The notes under the pieces are model-generated. The model was not told the DNA's origin. It saw only the letters and a list, made by a program, of their open reading frames with translations, and did not search any database. A stretch of DNA of 64,000 nt from Dyadobacter beijingensis DSM 21582 (lineage in GTDB: Bacteria; Bacteroidota; Bacteroidia; Cytophagales; Spirosomataceae). Of the stretch, positions 16,258 to 25,118 are shown one piece after another (positions within the stretch are counted from its first letter, which is position 1; each line of letters starts with the position of its first letter). The translations under genes were made by a program, and so were the position numbers. Where the stretch lies: NCBI RefSeq assembly GCF_000382205.1, contig NZ_KB907789.1:620001-684000 (forward strand), in the 5' to 3' direction.

Positions 16258-16834
16258 GGCTTTCGATGCAGATTTTCAGGTTCCGCTTTCCATTCTGAAT
16301 ATAACTTTTCACTTTGCCCATGTCGAAACCGGTTTCTCCGGCAATGTCGCGGTAGCATTTTTCCTGCATATAAAACAGCTCGATGCTCATCCGCTGCTCC
16401 CGCGTGAGCTTCTGCATGCAATCGTCCAATGCGTCGAGCCGGCCTTCGAGGTGCAATGGGCTGTCGTCCCTATCCAGGGCCGCATACAACTCGTGATCCG
16501 CGTCTTCGAGGTGCTCAAAACCCGCCACGGACCTTGCCGAGCGGAGTTTCATCAGGCAATGGTTCCGCGCGACGCTGTGCAGCCAGCTCTTCAGGTTCGA
16601 TACCTCGTGCTGCTTTAAATCGACAATGAGTTTTTCGAAGATCTGCATCACCGCATCCTTACTATCCTCCTCGTCGCGCAGATATTGAAAGCAGACGCCG
16701 AAAACCATATCCATATAAGGTGCATACAATACCCCGAGCGCCGAGACATCGCCCGAACGCCGGTAGGCCGCGAGCTTTTCAGCCTCTGGTACCGGTTCAT
16801 TGCCCTTTAAATGAAACAGTTTCAAAAACTTCAC
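16244..16834 (-). CDS. ECF-type RNA polymerase sigma factor
   Basis: A sigma-70 family ECF factor. The open frame reaches 16936, but that extension crosses an inverted repeat in the divergent promoter region; a GTG at 16834 (VKFLKLFHLKG) gives about 196 residues, normal for ECF factors. Region 2 is seen in YMDMVFGVCFQYLRDEEDSKDAV with IFEKLI, and the region 2.3-2.4 part in LKSWLHSVARNHCL. Region 4 is LTREQRMSIELFYMQ, then CYRDIAGETGFDMGKVKSYI as the helix-turn-helix. It should direct polymerase to its own target promoters, probably including this locus. The anti-sigma-like gene overlaps its 3' end. Confidence 0.9.
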   Translation of the reverse strand: MKFLKLFHLKGNEPVPEAEKLAAYRRSGDVSALGVLYAPYMDMVFGVCFQYLRDEEDSKDAVMQIFEKLIVDLKQHEVSNLKSWLHSVARNHCLMKLRSARSVAGFEHLEDADHELYAALDRDDSPLHLEGRLDALDDCMQKLTREQRMSIELFYMQEKCYRDIAGETGFDMGKVKSYIQNGKRNLKICIESHGSY

Positions 16835-16889
16835 GTGTGCCTGTGGAATGTTTTCCAGCTTTCTGACTACTGGATGCGGTTTGACCAAA

Positions 16890-16923
16890 ATTCCATAAAA
16901 AAATTTAAAAACTTTTATGGAAT
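16890..16923. promoter_or_regulatory. Perfect 11-bp inverted repeat between divergent sigma and VWA genes
   Basis: ATTCCATAAAA at 16890-16900 and TTTTATGGAAT at 16913-16923 are exact inverted arms around a 12-nt AT-rich centre. It lies 48 bp before the VWA gene and 56 bp before the proposed sigma start, so it can affect both. An operator is likelier than a terminator because both genes point away from it. Confidence 0.5.
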
Positions 16924-16970
16924 GAGCCGGCGGCATGCATCCAGCGGATAAATAACTAAATCAGGAAACC

Positions 16971-18821
16971 ATGAAAGCCAGAGTGACTATTCTATTAGCC
17001 ATGATTTTGAGTGCATTCGCCTTCCTCCCCGAGCGCCAGATCCGGGGTACCGTAAGCGACGCCGCCAACATGCCGCTTGCCGGCGTCTCCATTTCGCTGC
17101 ACGGCGGTGCGAGCCTTTCAGTTACGGACCGATCCGGGAAATTTTCCGTCGGCGTCGCCACACTGGCGCGGGCGCTGGTATTTGCCAAAGCCGGGTATGA
17201 AAAGCTGACGGTGCCGATCACCTCCGATTCGGTTCTGAAAATTATTTTGGTCCAAAAGGCGCAGACGCTGAACGAGGTGGTTGTTAACGGTGCTACAATG
17301 GCTATGAAGCGGCAACGGATCGCATTGGGGCAGGCCACTTCGGCCCCTAGCGGCTTCGCAGGCATTCCCATGCAAGTGCCCGCCGAAACGGAAAGTTACA
17401 AGCCTATCAACGAAAACGGCTATCAGCAGGTAGGCCAGCAGCCGGTTACTACATTTTCGGTGGACGTCGACCGGGCCGCATATAGTAATGTGCGCCGCTT
17501 TCTGAACAATGGCCAGCTCCCTCCCGCGGACGCCGTGCGGATCGAGGAAATGGTCAATTATTTTGACTACAACTACCCCCAGCCAACCGGCGAGCACCCC
17601 CTTGCGATCACTTCGGAAATCACCGATTCGCCCTGGAATGCAGGATTAAAACTGGTCCATATCGGCTTGCAGGCCAAAACCATTTCGACGGAAAACCTGC
17701 CTGCTTCCAACCTCGTGTTCCTGATCGACGTATCGGGCTCAATGTCGGCACCTAACAAGCTTCCACTGCTCAAACAGGCATTCAAACTGCTCGTAGACCA
17801 GCTGCGGCCGGAGGATAACATCGCGTTGGTCGCCTACGCAGGCGCGGCGGGGATCGTGCTGCCGCCTACACGGGGAAGTGAGAAAAAGGTGATCAAAGAT
17901 GCATTGGACAAACTGGAAGCAGGCGGGTCCACGGCAGGCGGCGAGGGCATCCAGCTCGCATATGAACTGGCGAAAAAGCACTTCCTGCCGAAAGGCAACA
18001 ACCGCGTGATCCTGGCCACAGACGGCGATTTCAACGTGGGTATTTCGAGCGAATCGGAGCTGCAAAGGCTGATCGAGGAAAAGCGTAGGGCGGGTATTTT
18101 CCTCAGCGTAATGGGTTTTGGAATGGGTAATTACAAAGACAGCCACATCGAAATGCTGGCCGACAAGGGTAATGGGAACTATGCTTACATCGATAATATC
18201 CAGGAAGCGCGCAAGGAATTTGTGCAGGAATTCGGCGGTACGCTGTTTACAATCGCGAAAGATGTGAAAATCCAGATAGAATTCAACCCCGCTCACGTGC
18301 AGGCCTACCGGCTGATCGGCTACGAAAACCGCGCATTACGAAACGACGAATTCCATGACGACAAAAAAGACGCCGGCGACATGGGCTCCGGTCACACCGT
18401 CACGGCTATCTACGAGATCGTCCCGGCAGGTTCCACGACGTCGCTCATCGGCAAAGTTGATCCGCTGAAATACCAATCGAATCCCGTCGCCGCCACCGGC
18501 AGCAGCCAAGAGATGATGACCGTCAAAATCCGCTACAAAAAACCGGACAGCGACAAAAGCGTCCTTTTCGACATCCCTGTGAAAGCTACGACTACCGATT
18601 TCGACAAATGTTCCGAAAACCTCCGCTTCGCCACAGCGGTCGCGGAATTCGGTTTGCTGCTGCGCAACTCGGAATACAGGGGCAGCGCCACTTATAACGA
18701 CGTCATCCGCCGGGCAAAGGGTGCATTTGGAAAAGACGAAGAAGGCTACCGCTCGGAATTTGTGCAGCTGGTAAAGGCGGCATTGAGTTTGGACAGCTCA
18801 CACGAGCTGTCGCGGAAGTAA
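16971..18821 (+). CDS. Secreted VWA-domain protein with SusC-like N-terminal domain (YfbK-like)
   Basis: A 616-residue exported protein. After a signal peptide (about 1-18) comes a carboxypeptidase-regulatory-like beta domain: IRGTVSDAANMPLAGVSISL ... SVTDRSGKFSV, closed by TLNEVVVNGA (about 101-110), the element that precedes the plug in SusC transporters. Then follows the YfbK-type region (FSVDVDRAAYSNVRRFLNNG) and a von Willebrand A domain with the MIDAS start Asp253 in LIDVSGSMS, the Thr region GGSTAGGEG and ILATDGDFNVG. The C-terminal part is beta-rich. It probably binds a protein partner through a metal. It is divergent from the sigma/anti-sigma pair. Confidence 0.9.
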   Translation: MKARVTILLAMILSAFAFLPERQIRGTVSDAANMPLAGVSISLHGGASLSVTDRSGKFSVGVATLARALVFAKAGYEKLTVPITSDSVLKIILVQKAQTLNEVVVNGATMAMKRQRIALGQATSAPSGFAGIPMQVPAETESYKPINENGYQQVGQQPVTTFSVDVDRAAYSNVRRFLNNGQLPPADAVRIEEMVNYFDYNYPQPTGEHPLAITSEITDSPWNAGLKLVHIGLQAKTISTENLPASNLVFLIDVSGSMSAPNKLPLLKQAFKLLVDQLRPEDNIALVAYAGAAGIVLPPTRGSEKKVIKDALDKLEAGGSTAGGEGIQLAYELAKKHFLPKGNNRVILATDGDFNVGISSESELQRLIEEKRRAGIFLSVMGFGMGNYKDSHIEMLADKGNGNYAYIDNIQEARKEFVQEFGGTLFTIAKDVKIQIEFNPAHVQAYRLIGYENRALRNDEFHDDKKDAGDMGSGHTVTAIYEIVPAGSTTSLIGKVDPLKYQSNPVAATGSSQEMMTVKIRYKKPDSDKSVLFDIPVKATTTDFDKCSENLRFATAVAEFGLLLRNSEYRGSATYNDVIRRAKGAFGKDEEGYRSEFVQLVKAALSLDSSHELSRK

Positions 18822-18833
18822 GGTGATATTGAA

Positions 18834-18894
18834 GATGAATAAATGGTAAAAGCCGGTTGACCATTCATCAACCGGCTTTTACCATTTATTCATC
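18834..18894. terminator. 27-bp perfect inverted repeat, bidirectional terminator
   Basis: Arms 18834-18860 and 18868-18894 are exact reverse complements with a 7-nt loop. The core is AAAAGCCGGTTGA facing TCAACCGGCTTTT, giving T-runs in both directions. It separates the convergent VWA gene and the small gene at 18886, whose stop codon and last codons lie in the right arm. The same AAAGCCGGTT core occurs in the terminator at 51733. Confidence 0.85.
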
Positions 18895-19107
18895 GCTCTG
18901 CTTTTCTGCGTTTTCTTCTTCTTTTCTCAGTGTTTCTAACAATTCTTTGGCCGGAACATATTTAAATCCCTCTTCCCCATCCCCTATCATGACCACCTCG
19001 TCAATCGCAGCGCGCTCTTCGATCATTTTGCGAACGGCTTTACGAACGCCAAGGATGATTCGTTCCGATAGTTTGTCTGTATTTGGATTTACTGGTTTCA
19101 TTTCCAT
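18886..19107 (-). CDS. Small charged protein paired with a zeta-toxin-like ATPase
   Basis: A 73-residue hydrophilic protein, MEMKPVNPNTDKLSERIILG at the N-terminus and a Glu/Lys-rich C-terminus. A predicted helix around RKAVRKMIEERAAIDEVV is followed by GDGEEGFKYVPAKELLETL. No known family was recognised. Its start overlaps the end of the zeta-like gene by 10 bp, so the two are almost certainly co-translated. By position and charge it could be an antidote or regulator of the ATPase, although in classical epsilon-zeta pairs the antitoxin comes first. The C-terminal codons lie within the terminator hairpin. Confidence 0.7.
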   Translation of the reverse strand: MEMKPVNPNTDKLSERIILGVRKAVRKMIEERAAIDEVVMIGDGEEGFKYVPAKELLETLRKEEENAEKQSDE

Positions 19108-19670
19108 CGCATTTTAATTTTATCCCACAGAAATTCATCATAAATCTCATAATGCTCACCCAAACCGCCCTCCGCAATCACAACAGGCAGTGTGTGCATA
19201 TTATTGATTAGCATCCAGTTGTCACAAATCGGCTGATAGATCTTGAAAAAATTAGTCAATCCGCCCTGATACCGTCTGACAATCGTCTCTTCCGGGATGG
19301 AATGGCCACCCATGCGCACGCGGTATTTCACGCGTTCCATGGCAACATAAGGCGTAGTTAGCCAAAAATACATTAATGTGACCGTGTACCCCATCGCTTT
19401 TGCCTCCTTAATGAGTGAAGGGTAGCTTTTCGTCGATAAAGTGGTTTCAAATGCAAAATCCTCGCCTCGCTGCATCAATTCCCGCACTCTCGTGAGCATG
19501 ATCCTGCCTGCTTCGAATGCGACACCTTCAACATTGAATGGAGAAAGCCCCGCAGCGATGTTGTCCGCATTGACAAACTCCTTGCAATTCAGTATTTCCG
19601 GCAAAATGGTGAAACTCGCCGTGGTCTTACCAGCGCCGTTGCAGCCTGCGACGATGTATAGGTTAGCCAT
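19098..19670 (-). CDS. Zeta-toxin-family P-loop kinase/ATPase
   Basis: A 190-residue P-loop protein. Walker A is VAGCNGAGKTT with Lys15; FVNADNIAAGLSPFN (about 33-47) and FAFETTLSTKSY (about 74-85) are the usual zeta-family substrate-side motifs; RVRMGGHSIPEETIVRRY (about 117-134) carries the basic patch. Zeta toxins phosphorylate UDP-N-acetylglucosamine, but many chromosomal relatives have no known substrate. It sits 21 bp after the DUF4202 gene and overlaps a small partner at its 3' end. A toxin role is possible and not shown by sequence alone. Confidence 0.85.
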   Translation of the reverse strand: MANLYIVAGCNGAGKTTASFTILPEILNCKEFVNADNIAAGLSPFNVEGVAFEAGRIMLTRVRELMQRGEDFAFETTLSTKSYPSLIKEAKAMGYTVTLMYFWLTTPYVAMERVKYRVRMGGHSIPEETIVRRYQGGLTNFFKIYQPICDNWMLINNMHTLPVVIAEGGLGEHYEIYDEFLWDKIKMRWK

Positions 19671-19691
19671 AGTGTGTGTTGGTTAAGTAAA

Positions 19692-20276
19692 TCAATCCTC
19701 TTTCAAAGCCCTCAAAATCAAATCCCTACCCTGCTCGCTGTATGGCAGCGACAGCGCTGCTTCCTGGCCGGGGGCGCTCATTTTACCCCAGGTTTTGCGG
19801 AGAATGTCGATCATTTTTTCTTCGGTCATTTTGGCGATGAGGTCGTCGTATTGGTATTGAAGGAAAACGAGGCACAATGCATTTTCCATCGTTTGCACGT
19901 CGGGATCGGCTTTCAGGCGCTGTTTAAGGACGATATGCCGCACGCGGGTGATCGTTTCCTCATCGTAACCGACTTCCGACAGGATTTCCGCGGCAATGCC
20001 GGCATGATATTTCGATAAGTCGCTGCGCCATTTGAGGTAGCCTACCCGACCATCGGGGTAGCTTTTACGGGCAATTTCCCAGCGACCGATGTGCTGGCAC
20101 CGCGATGCGAGCAGCAGGCTTTCGTCGGCGTCGGGCGATAGTTTCGTAACCCAATCGTGGAGCTTGATCGCATAAAAATACTCTGCGGGGTAATCCACGC
20201 CATCCCATAGGATATGCTCCGGCGAGCGTTTGTTGTAGTTGTCAAAAAGTTCGAAAGCCTCTTCGAGTCTGCTCAT
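19692..20276 (-). CDS. DUF4202 family protein
   Basis: A 194-residue soluble protein matching my memory of the DUF4202 pattern: KLHDWVTKLSPDADESLLLA, RCQHIGRWEIARKSYPDGR, GYLKWRSDLSKYHA, then ALCLVFLQYQYDDL. Spaced His and Asp residues in a helical setting resemble an HD-like metal site, which would fit a hydrolase, but that is only a suggestion. Function unknown. It is 22 bp from the lipoprotein gene before it and 21 bp from the zeta-like gene after it, so it lies within a minus-strand operon. Confidence 0.85.
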   Translation of the reverse strand: MSRLEEAFELFDNYNKRSPEHILWDGVDYPAEYFYAIKLHDWVTKLSPDADESLLLASRCQHIGRWEIARKSYPDGRVGYLKWRSDLSKYHAGIAAEILSEVGYDEETITRVRHIVLKQRLKADPDVQTMENALCLVFLQYQYDDLIAKMTEEKMIDILRKTWGKMSAPGQEAALSLPYSEQGRDLILRALKED

Positions 20277-20298
20277 GGTGAATTAGTTAGGTAAAATA

Positions 20299-20760
20299 TT
20301 AGAGAGCGGCCGTGAATTTCAGGGCGATGGTGGTCATGCGCGGATAGTCGTAGGCCGTGCTCTGGGTTTTCATGATGAACGAATCTTTGCGCACGTCGTC
20401 GGGGCGGACCGTCCATTCACCTTTGTTGGCTCCTTCCGCTGCGCTGATGGTGATATTTTGCCCGTCGACCTTCCATTTGAGCAGAAAGGGCTCGGTTTCG
20501 CCTTTGAACACACCGGCAAATACACCGTCCTTTTTGACCTGCACGGTTTCCATATAGCGTTGGAAATCAATGCTGCCGAATTGCTGGGTCATTTTGCCGT
20601 CTTTAAAAGTGACGGCGTCGTTCACGCTGATTTCCTCGATTTTCCATTGCCGTACGGCGGTCAGCAGCTCCGCGGCTTCCTGCGGGTTACCGGCCGGGCG
20701 GTCGCATGCGGCGCACGTCGCGAGGGTGAAGAATAGAAAGGTAATTTTTCTCAAAAACAT
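20299..20760 (-). CDS. Hypothetical lipoprotein
   Basis: A 153-residue protein from the ATG at 20760 (MFLRKITFLFF). The signal peptide ends in a lipobox-like TCAAC, so the mature form is probably lipid-anchored at Cys19. The rest is a beta-rich single domain of about 130 residues (ISVNDAVTFKDGKMTQQFG; VFAGVFKGETEPFLLKWKVDG; TISAAEGANKGEWTV), resembling small lipocalin-like or DUF-type periplasmic proteins. It follows the TreY-MalQ gene by 83 bp and precedes the DUF4202 gene. I do not recognise the family. Confidence 0.75.
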   Translation of the reverse strand: MFLRKITFLFFTLATCAACDRPAGNPQEAAELLTAVRQWKIEEISVNDAVTFKDGKMTQQFGSIDFQRYMETVQVKKDGVFAGVFKGETEPFLLKWKVDGQNITISAAEGANKGEWTVRPDDVRKDSFIMKTQSTAYDYPRMTTIALKFTAAL

Positions 20761-20843
20761 GGTGGTCCCTGGGTTGTGGCTACGCGCAAATATAGCCACA
20801 ACTCCATTGAGACTTCCCAATTCCCCGGCAGGAATTTTGCCGG

Positions 20844-23800
20844 TTACTCCCGGTTAAAAAGCAAGGTAATGCCGCTCAGGAATAGCGCCGCCTGCTCATC
20901 GATCTGCCCCGGCAGCAAACGCCAGGCCCAGTTATTCTCCGAGGAACCAGGCAGGTTCATCTTCGCGGACTCGTCGAGGTTCAGCAGGTCCTGCACGGGC
21001 AGTATGGCTGTTCTGGCTACCGACGCATACACCGCCCGAGCCATTTCCCATGAGGCGTTATCTTCTGTAACCGGCTTGCCCAGATAGGCTTCGAGCCGTT
21101 CCTGCACCCCCGACGGGGCCGCCTCTCGGAACCAGCCGCGGGTAGTATTGTTGTCGTGCGTGCCCGTGTAGGCGATGAAGTTGTGCGTATAATGATGGGG
21201 AATATGGTCGGAATGCGGCATATTTTCGTCGAATGCGAATTGCAGGACCTTCATACCCGGCAAATTGAACTTGTCGCGGAGCGCGTAAATGCCCGGACTG
21301 ACCTCGCCCAAATCCTCGGCAATAAACGGCAGCTGGCCCAATGCCGCCCTAACTTTCTCGAAAAATGCCTCGCCGGGGCCCAGGTGCCACTGCCCATTCA
21401 CCGCCGTTTGCTCACCGCCCGGCACCTGCCAATAATCGACAAATGCTCTGAAATGATCCAGCCTCACCAGGTCGAACATTTCCATGTTTCGCGCCAGCCG
21501 GTCGATCCACCACTGGTAATCCTGTGCCTCGACCGCGTTCCAGTTGAATACCGGCATTCCCCAAAGCTGGCCGGTTTCCGAAAATGCGTCGGGCGGAACG
21601 CCTGCAATGCCTGTGATCTGGCCGTCCTCATCCACGCAAAACAGCTCCCTGCTCGCCCATACATCGGCCGAATCGTAGCTTACGTAAAAAGGTATGTCGC
21701 CAAGGAATTTGATTTCCCGCTCGTTACAATACTGTTTCAGCTTTTTCCACTGCCGGCCGAAAATAAATTGCTGCCATTCGATAAACTGAATTTGCTCCCG
21801 CTCCGCTTCACGCACTTCGTCGAGCGCGGCTTGGTCACGGTGACGGAATTCCGCCGGCCAGGTATACCAGGGCCGATGGCCATAGCGCGCTTTAAGCACC
21901 ATAAAAATTGCGAAGTCTTCAAGCCAGGCCGCATTTTTCTCTGCGAAAGCTTCCAGTTCCGCCGCATCTTCCTCGGGATCGGCCAGATGCCGGGCGAATG
22001 CTTTTTCCAGCAATGCCTGTTTGTTTTCCAGCGCCGTCGCAAAATCTACTTTGGCAGAATCCGGCACATGGTAGGGTTGTAATTCCTCTCCACGCAAAAG
22101 CCCGTCTTCGGCCAGTGCTTCCGGGCTGATCAGCAGCGCATTACCCGCACGGCTCGACAATGCGCTGTACGGCGAATGCCCCTGTGAGGCCTCCGTCGGG
22201 TTGAGCGGCAGGATTTGCCAAACCTTCTGGCCGGTATTTTCCAGGAAATCGGCGAATTTGAATGCCTCCGGACCGATGTCGCCGATACCGAACGGCGACG
22301 GCAGCGAAGTAATGTGCAGCAACAGGCCTGCATTCCGTTCATTATTGGCCCGCTTGCCTTGCAAAACCGCAAAAGGCAACGCATCGAAAATATCGTACGG
22401 GAGTAGTTTCCCCTGCACCTCATATTGACTGTCTGTCAACAGGTTATCCCACTCAGGAAGCAGGTTTTCCGGCATTACCACGTGCGTGTCCTGCCAATCC
22501 AGTTCGAAGAAATCCTTTTGCTGCTCCCGGCTCAAAATGGCGGTATGCAGCGGTATGACGGTGATCAGTACCTCGCGTTTATGGCGGCGTGCGAATGCCA
22601 GCAGGTGATCCTTGTAAGTCCCGCGTGTTTTGAGGGGAATGTACTCCCCTTCAGCAAAAAGCTGCGGAAATTGTCGTCGCAGTTGAAACAAACGGTGCGT
22701 CAGCCAAAGCTTAACCTGCCCGTTCCGCCGGTTTTCCCAAAGCTTCTCCAACAGGCTTTCCGTTTCGTATTCTTCCAGCTCTTCAAGCCATTCCTTCCGT
22801 CTCGCAAAATTCACCTCGCGGCGGTTATCCGGGTCTACAAGGCTAAAATCCCACAATTCGCAGCCCTGGTACACATCCGGCACACCCGGACAAGTGAATT
22901 TCAACAGTACCTGCGCCAGTGAATTGACGATCCCGAAATCGGCGATCGATTCCAGAAATGCCTTGAACGAGCCGGAAAACGCAGCGTCATTTTTTAAAAT
23001 TTCCTGTGCAAAATGTTGCGCAGCACTTTCATAAGCCTCATTCGGTGCCGACCACGAGCTATTCGTTTTCGCTTCCCGCAATGCCTTTTGTAAATATTCT
23101 CCCAGTCGATTAGCAAAATCATCCTCGTCTTCTCCCGGCATAGGATAAGTCCCAACTACCGTCTGGTAAATCAGATATTCGTCGTTGGCGTCAGGGGCAT
23201 TGTCCTCCCGCTTCAAGGGCGCATTAGCCTTCTGCCATTCCTTTACTATCGCAAGCCATTCCCCGGAAAGGTCGGTGAGCACATTCAGCCTTGAGCGAAC
23301 GTCTTCGCCACGCTTGGTATCGTGCGTGGATGTTGCATTGAGCGCAAGAGGCCAATCCTTTTGCCGCTTCTTCATGTATTGATGGAAGTCACTGACAGAC
23401 ATGCCAAACCGGTCGGGAAAATCGCCGACTTCGTTATGCCCGATGAAGCGGTTATAGGTGTACATCAGCGTGTCCTCACCGCCTTTGGCCATCAGCGGAC
23501 CGGTAAACTGCATACAGCGCTGGTAAAAATCGCCGGCGCGCCGGTTGTAATCTTCGTCGCCCAATGCAGGCCGGTGCACAAAGCATTGTTCCAGCACTTC
23601 GACAGCGGGGGAAAGGTCGAGGTGATGTTTATTAATGTCCGTAAAAATGGCTTTCATCGCCTGCAACTCCCGCTCGTTCAGCGGCATACTATTGCCGTAA
23701 TAACGATAGACAGGGCAATGGATCAGGAACTCACCGATCACCTGCCTTAGCTGCTCATTACCAATGCGTTCCAGTGTTTCCGGATCGACCAGTTCCAGTT

Positions 23801-25058
23801 CCACGAACATCTTAAACAGGTTATCGAGCTCACCGGCCATGTGCCCGTAGAGGATGTCACTTTTCTTGCTTAGCAGCTGCTCGCGCACGGGCGCGTCCTC
23901 GCCCGTTAGTTCGTTGTAAAAATCGGTAAATGGCTTTTCTGCCGCCACGTTCGTGAACAGGTTGTTGACTACGGCCAGAAATTCATAGCCCGTCGCTCCT
24001 TGAATAGGCCATTCGGCGGGCATATCTTCTTTTTCGCCCAATATTTTTTCAGCTACGATATAGGCCTCGCTCCCCAGTTCCTCGCGGAGCTTTTCGAGAT
24101 AATGCGTTGGCGCGTAGAGGCCGTCGATATGGTCGATGCGGATACCCTGGAAAATGCCTTCGTCCGTAAGCTGCTTAATGAGCGTATGGTATTTTTCAAA
24201 AACGGCATCGTCCTGCATGTTAAGGCAAATGAGCCCGTTTACAGTAAAAAACCGGCGGAAATTGATCTGCTCTTCCGTTTTTTGCCAATGGCATAATGCG
24301 TAGTACTGCTGATCGATCATCGTTTTCAGCTGTGCCTGGTCCGCATTAATGCGTTCGATAGCCGCGTCGATCGCGGACTTTTCGGAGTTCCGATAAAGCG
24401 ATTTCAGCTGCATTTTCCACTCGGTCCAGCGTTCGGAAAACGATGGGGCCTCTTCCACCCGCCGCATATCTTCCAGTTGATCAACCAATTGACTGACTGC
24501 TTCCGACTGGGTTGCTATCGCGCCCAGTACTTCCCTGTATGACCTGAGATTGAGTGGGAATGCGAGCCCGCCGAAATCCATTTCCAGCCTTTCGCCGGTG
24601 AATACAACCTTTACTTGCCCGGCTTCCAGCAATGCTTCCGGTTCCGTCGCCAGGAAAGGCACCATCAGCTTCCCCTGAAAAAGTGTACTGTTCCACGCAA
24701 TATCGAAAAAGGATGCGTACACCGATTGCCTACCTTTTTCGAGGACGTCCATCAGCCAGGGGTTCTCAGCGTGGAACGCCATATGGTTGGGCACAATGTC
24801 CTGCAACCACCCGATCCCCGCGTCTTTCAACTTTCCCGAAATGGTTTTCAGGCGGGCCAGGCTGCCTATTTCCGGGTCGATCTTTTCCGGGTCGACGCCA
24901 TCGTAGCCGTGCGTGCTGCCGGTAGTTGATGCTAGAATCGGCGACGCATAGATCGTCCCGACGCCCAACTTACGGAAATAGGGAATCAGGTCTTCGAAAT
25001 CGGAAAATGTGAATTGGTGGTGGAATTGAAGCCGGTATGTAGAAACTGGGTTAGTCAT
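20844..25058 (-). CDS. treY-malQ: Fusion of maltooligosyltrehalose synthase (TreY) and 4-alpha-glucanotransferase (MalQ)
   Basis: A 1404-residue fusion. Residues about 1-890 are TreY, which turns the reducing end of a linear alpha-glucan into a trehalosyl end: STYRLQFHHQFTF, GTIYASPILAS, TGSTHGYDGVDP, DIVPNHMAF, nucleophile Asp309 in GIRIDHIDGLYAP and VAEKILGEKE. From about 905 a full MalQ follows: LLLHITSLPSPFGIGDIG, QILPLNPTEASQGHSPYS, Asp1201 in LVRLDHFRAF, PFIAEDLG and THDNNTTRGWF. Both active sites look intact. TreY is normally next to TreZ, which is not in the window. A receiver gene lies 60 bp upstream on the same strand; the GlgE operon is divergent. Confidence 0.95.
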   Translation of the reverse strand: MTNPVSTYRLQFHHQFTFSDFEDLIPYFRKLGVGTIYASPILASTTGSTHGYDGVDPEKIDPEIGSLARLKTISGKLKDAGIGWLQDIVPNHMAFHAENPWLMDVLEKGRQSVYASFFDIAWNSTLFQGKLMVPFLATEPEALLEAGQVKVVFTGERLEMDFGGLAFPLNLRSYREVLGAIATQSEAVSQLVDQLEDMRRVEEAPSFSERWTEWKMQLKSLYRNSEKSAIDAAIERINADQAQLKTMIDQQYYALCHWQKTEEQINFRRFFTVNGLICLNMQDDAVFEKYHTLIKQLTDEGIFQGIRIDHIDGLYAPTHYLEKLREELGSEAYIVAEKILGEKEDMPAEWPIQGATGYEFLAVVNNLFTNVAAEKPFTDFYNELTGEDAPVREQLLSKKSDILYGHMAGELDNLFKMFVELELVDPETLERIGNEQLRQVIGEFLIHCPVYRYYGNSMPLNERELQAMKAIFTDINKHHLDLSPAVEVLEQCFVHRPALGDEDYNRRAGDFYQRCMQFTGPLMAKGGEDTLMYTYNRFIGHNEVGDFPDRFGMSVSDFHQYMKKRQKDWPLALNATSTHDTKRGEDVRSRLNVLTDLSGEWLAIVKEWQKANAPLKREDNAPDANDEYLIYQTVVGTYPMPGEDEDDFANRLGEYLQKALREAKTNSSWSAPNEAYESAAQHFAQEILKNDAAFSGSFKAFLESIADFGIVNSLAQVLLKFTCPGVPDVYQGCELWDFSLVDPDNRREVNFARRKEWLEELEEYETESLLEKLWENRRNGQVKLWLTHRLFQLRRQFPQLFAEGEYIPLKTRGTYKDHLLAFARRHKREVLITVIPLHTAILSREQQKDFFELDWQDTHVVMPENLLPEWDNLLTDSQYEVQGKLLPYDIFDALPFAVLQGKRANNERNAGLLLHITSLPSPFGIGDIGPEAFKFADFLENTGQKVWQILPLNPTEASQGHSPYSALSSRAGNALLISPEALAEDGLLRGEELQPYHVPDSAKVDFATALENKQALLEKAFARHLADPEEDAAELEAFAEKNAAWLEDFAIFMVLKARYGHRPWYTWPAEFRHRDQAALDEVREAEREQIQFIEWQQFIFGRQWKKLKQYCNEREIKFLGDIPFYVSYDSADVWASRELFCVDEDGQITGIAGVPPDAFSETGQLWGMPVFNWNAVEAQDYQWWIDRLARNMEMFDLVRLDHFRAFVDYWQVPGGEQTAVNGQWHLGPGEAFFEKVRAALGQLPFIAEDLGEVSPGIYALRDKFNLPGMKVLQFAFDENMPHSDHIPHHYTHNFIAYTGTHDNNTTRGWFREAAPSGVQERLEAYLGKPVTEDNASWEMARAVYASVARTAILPVQDLLNLDESAKMNLPGSSENNWAWRLLPGQIDEQAALFLSGITLLFNRE

Positions 25059-25118
25059 GTAGCCGATGATAAGTGTATCCTCGGCATTTGGTAAATATTA
25101 TGCCAGCATCCGGCCGCG

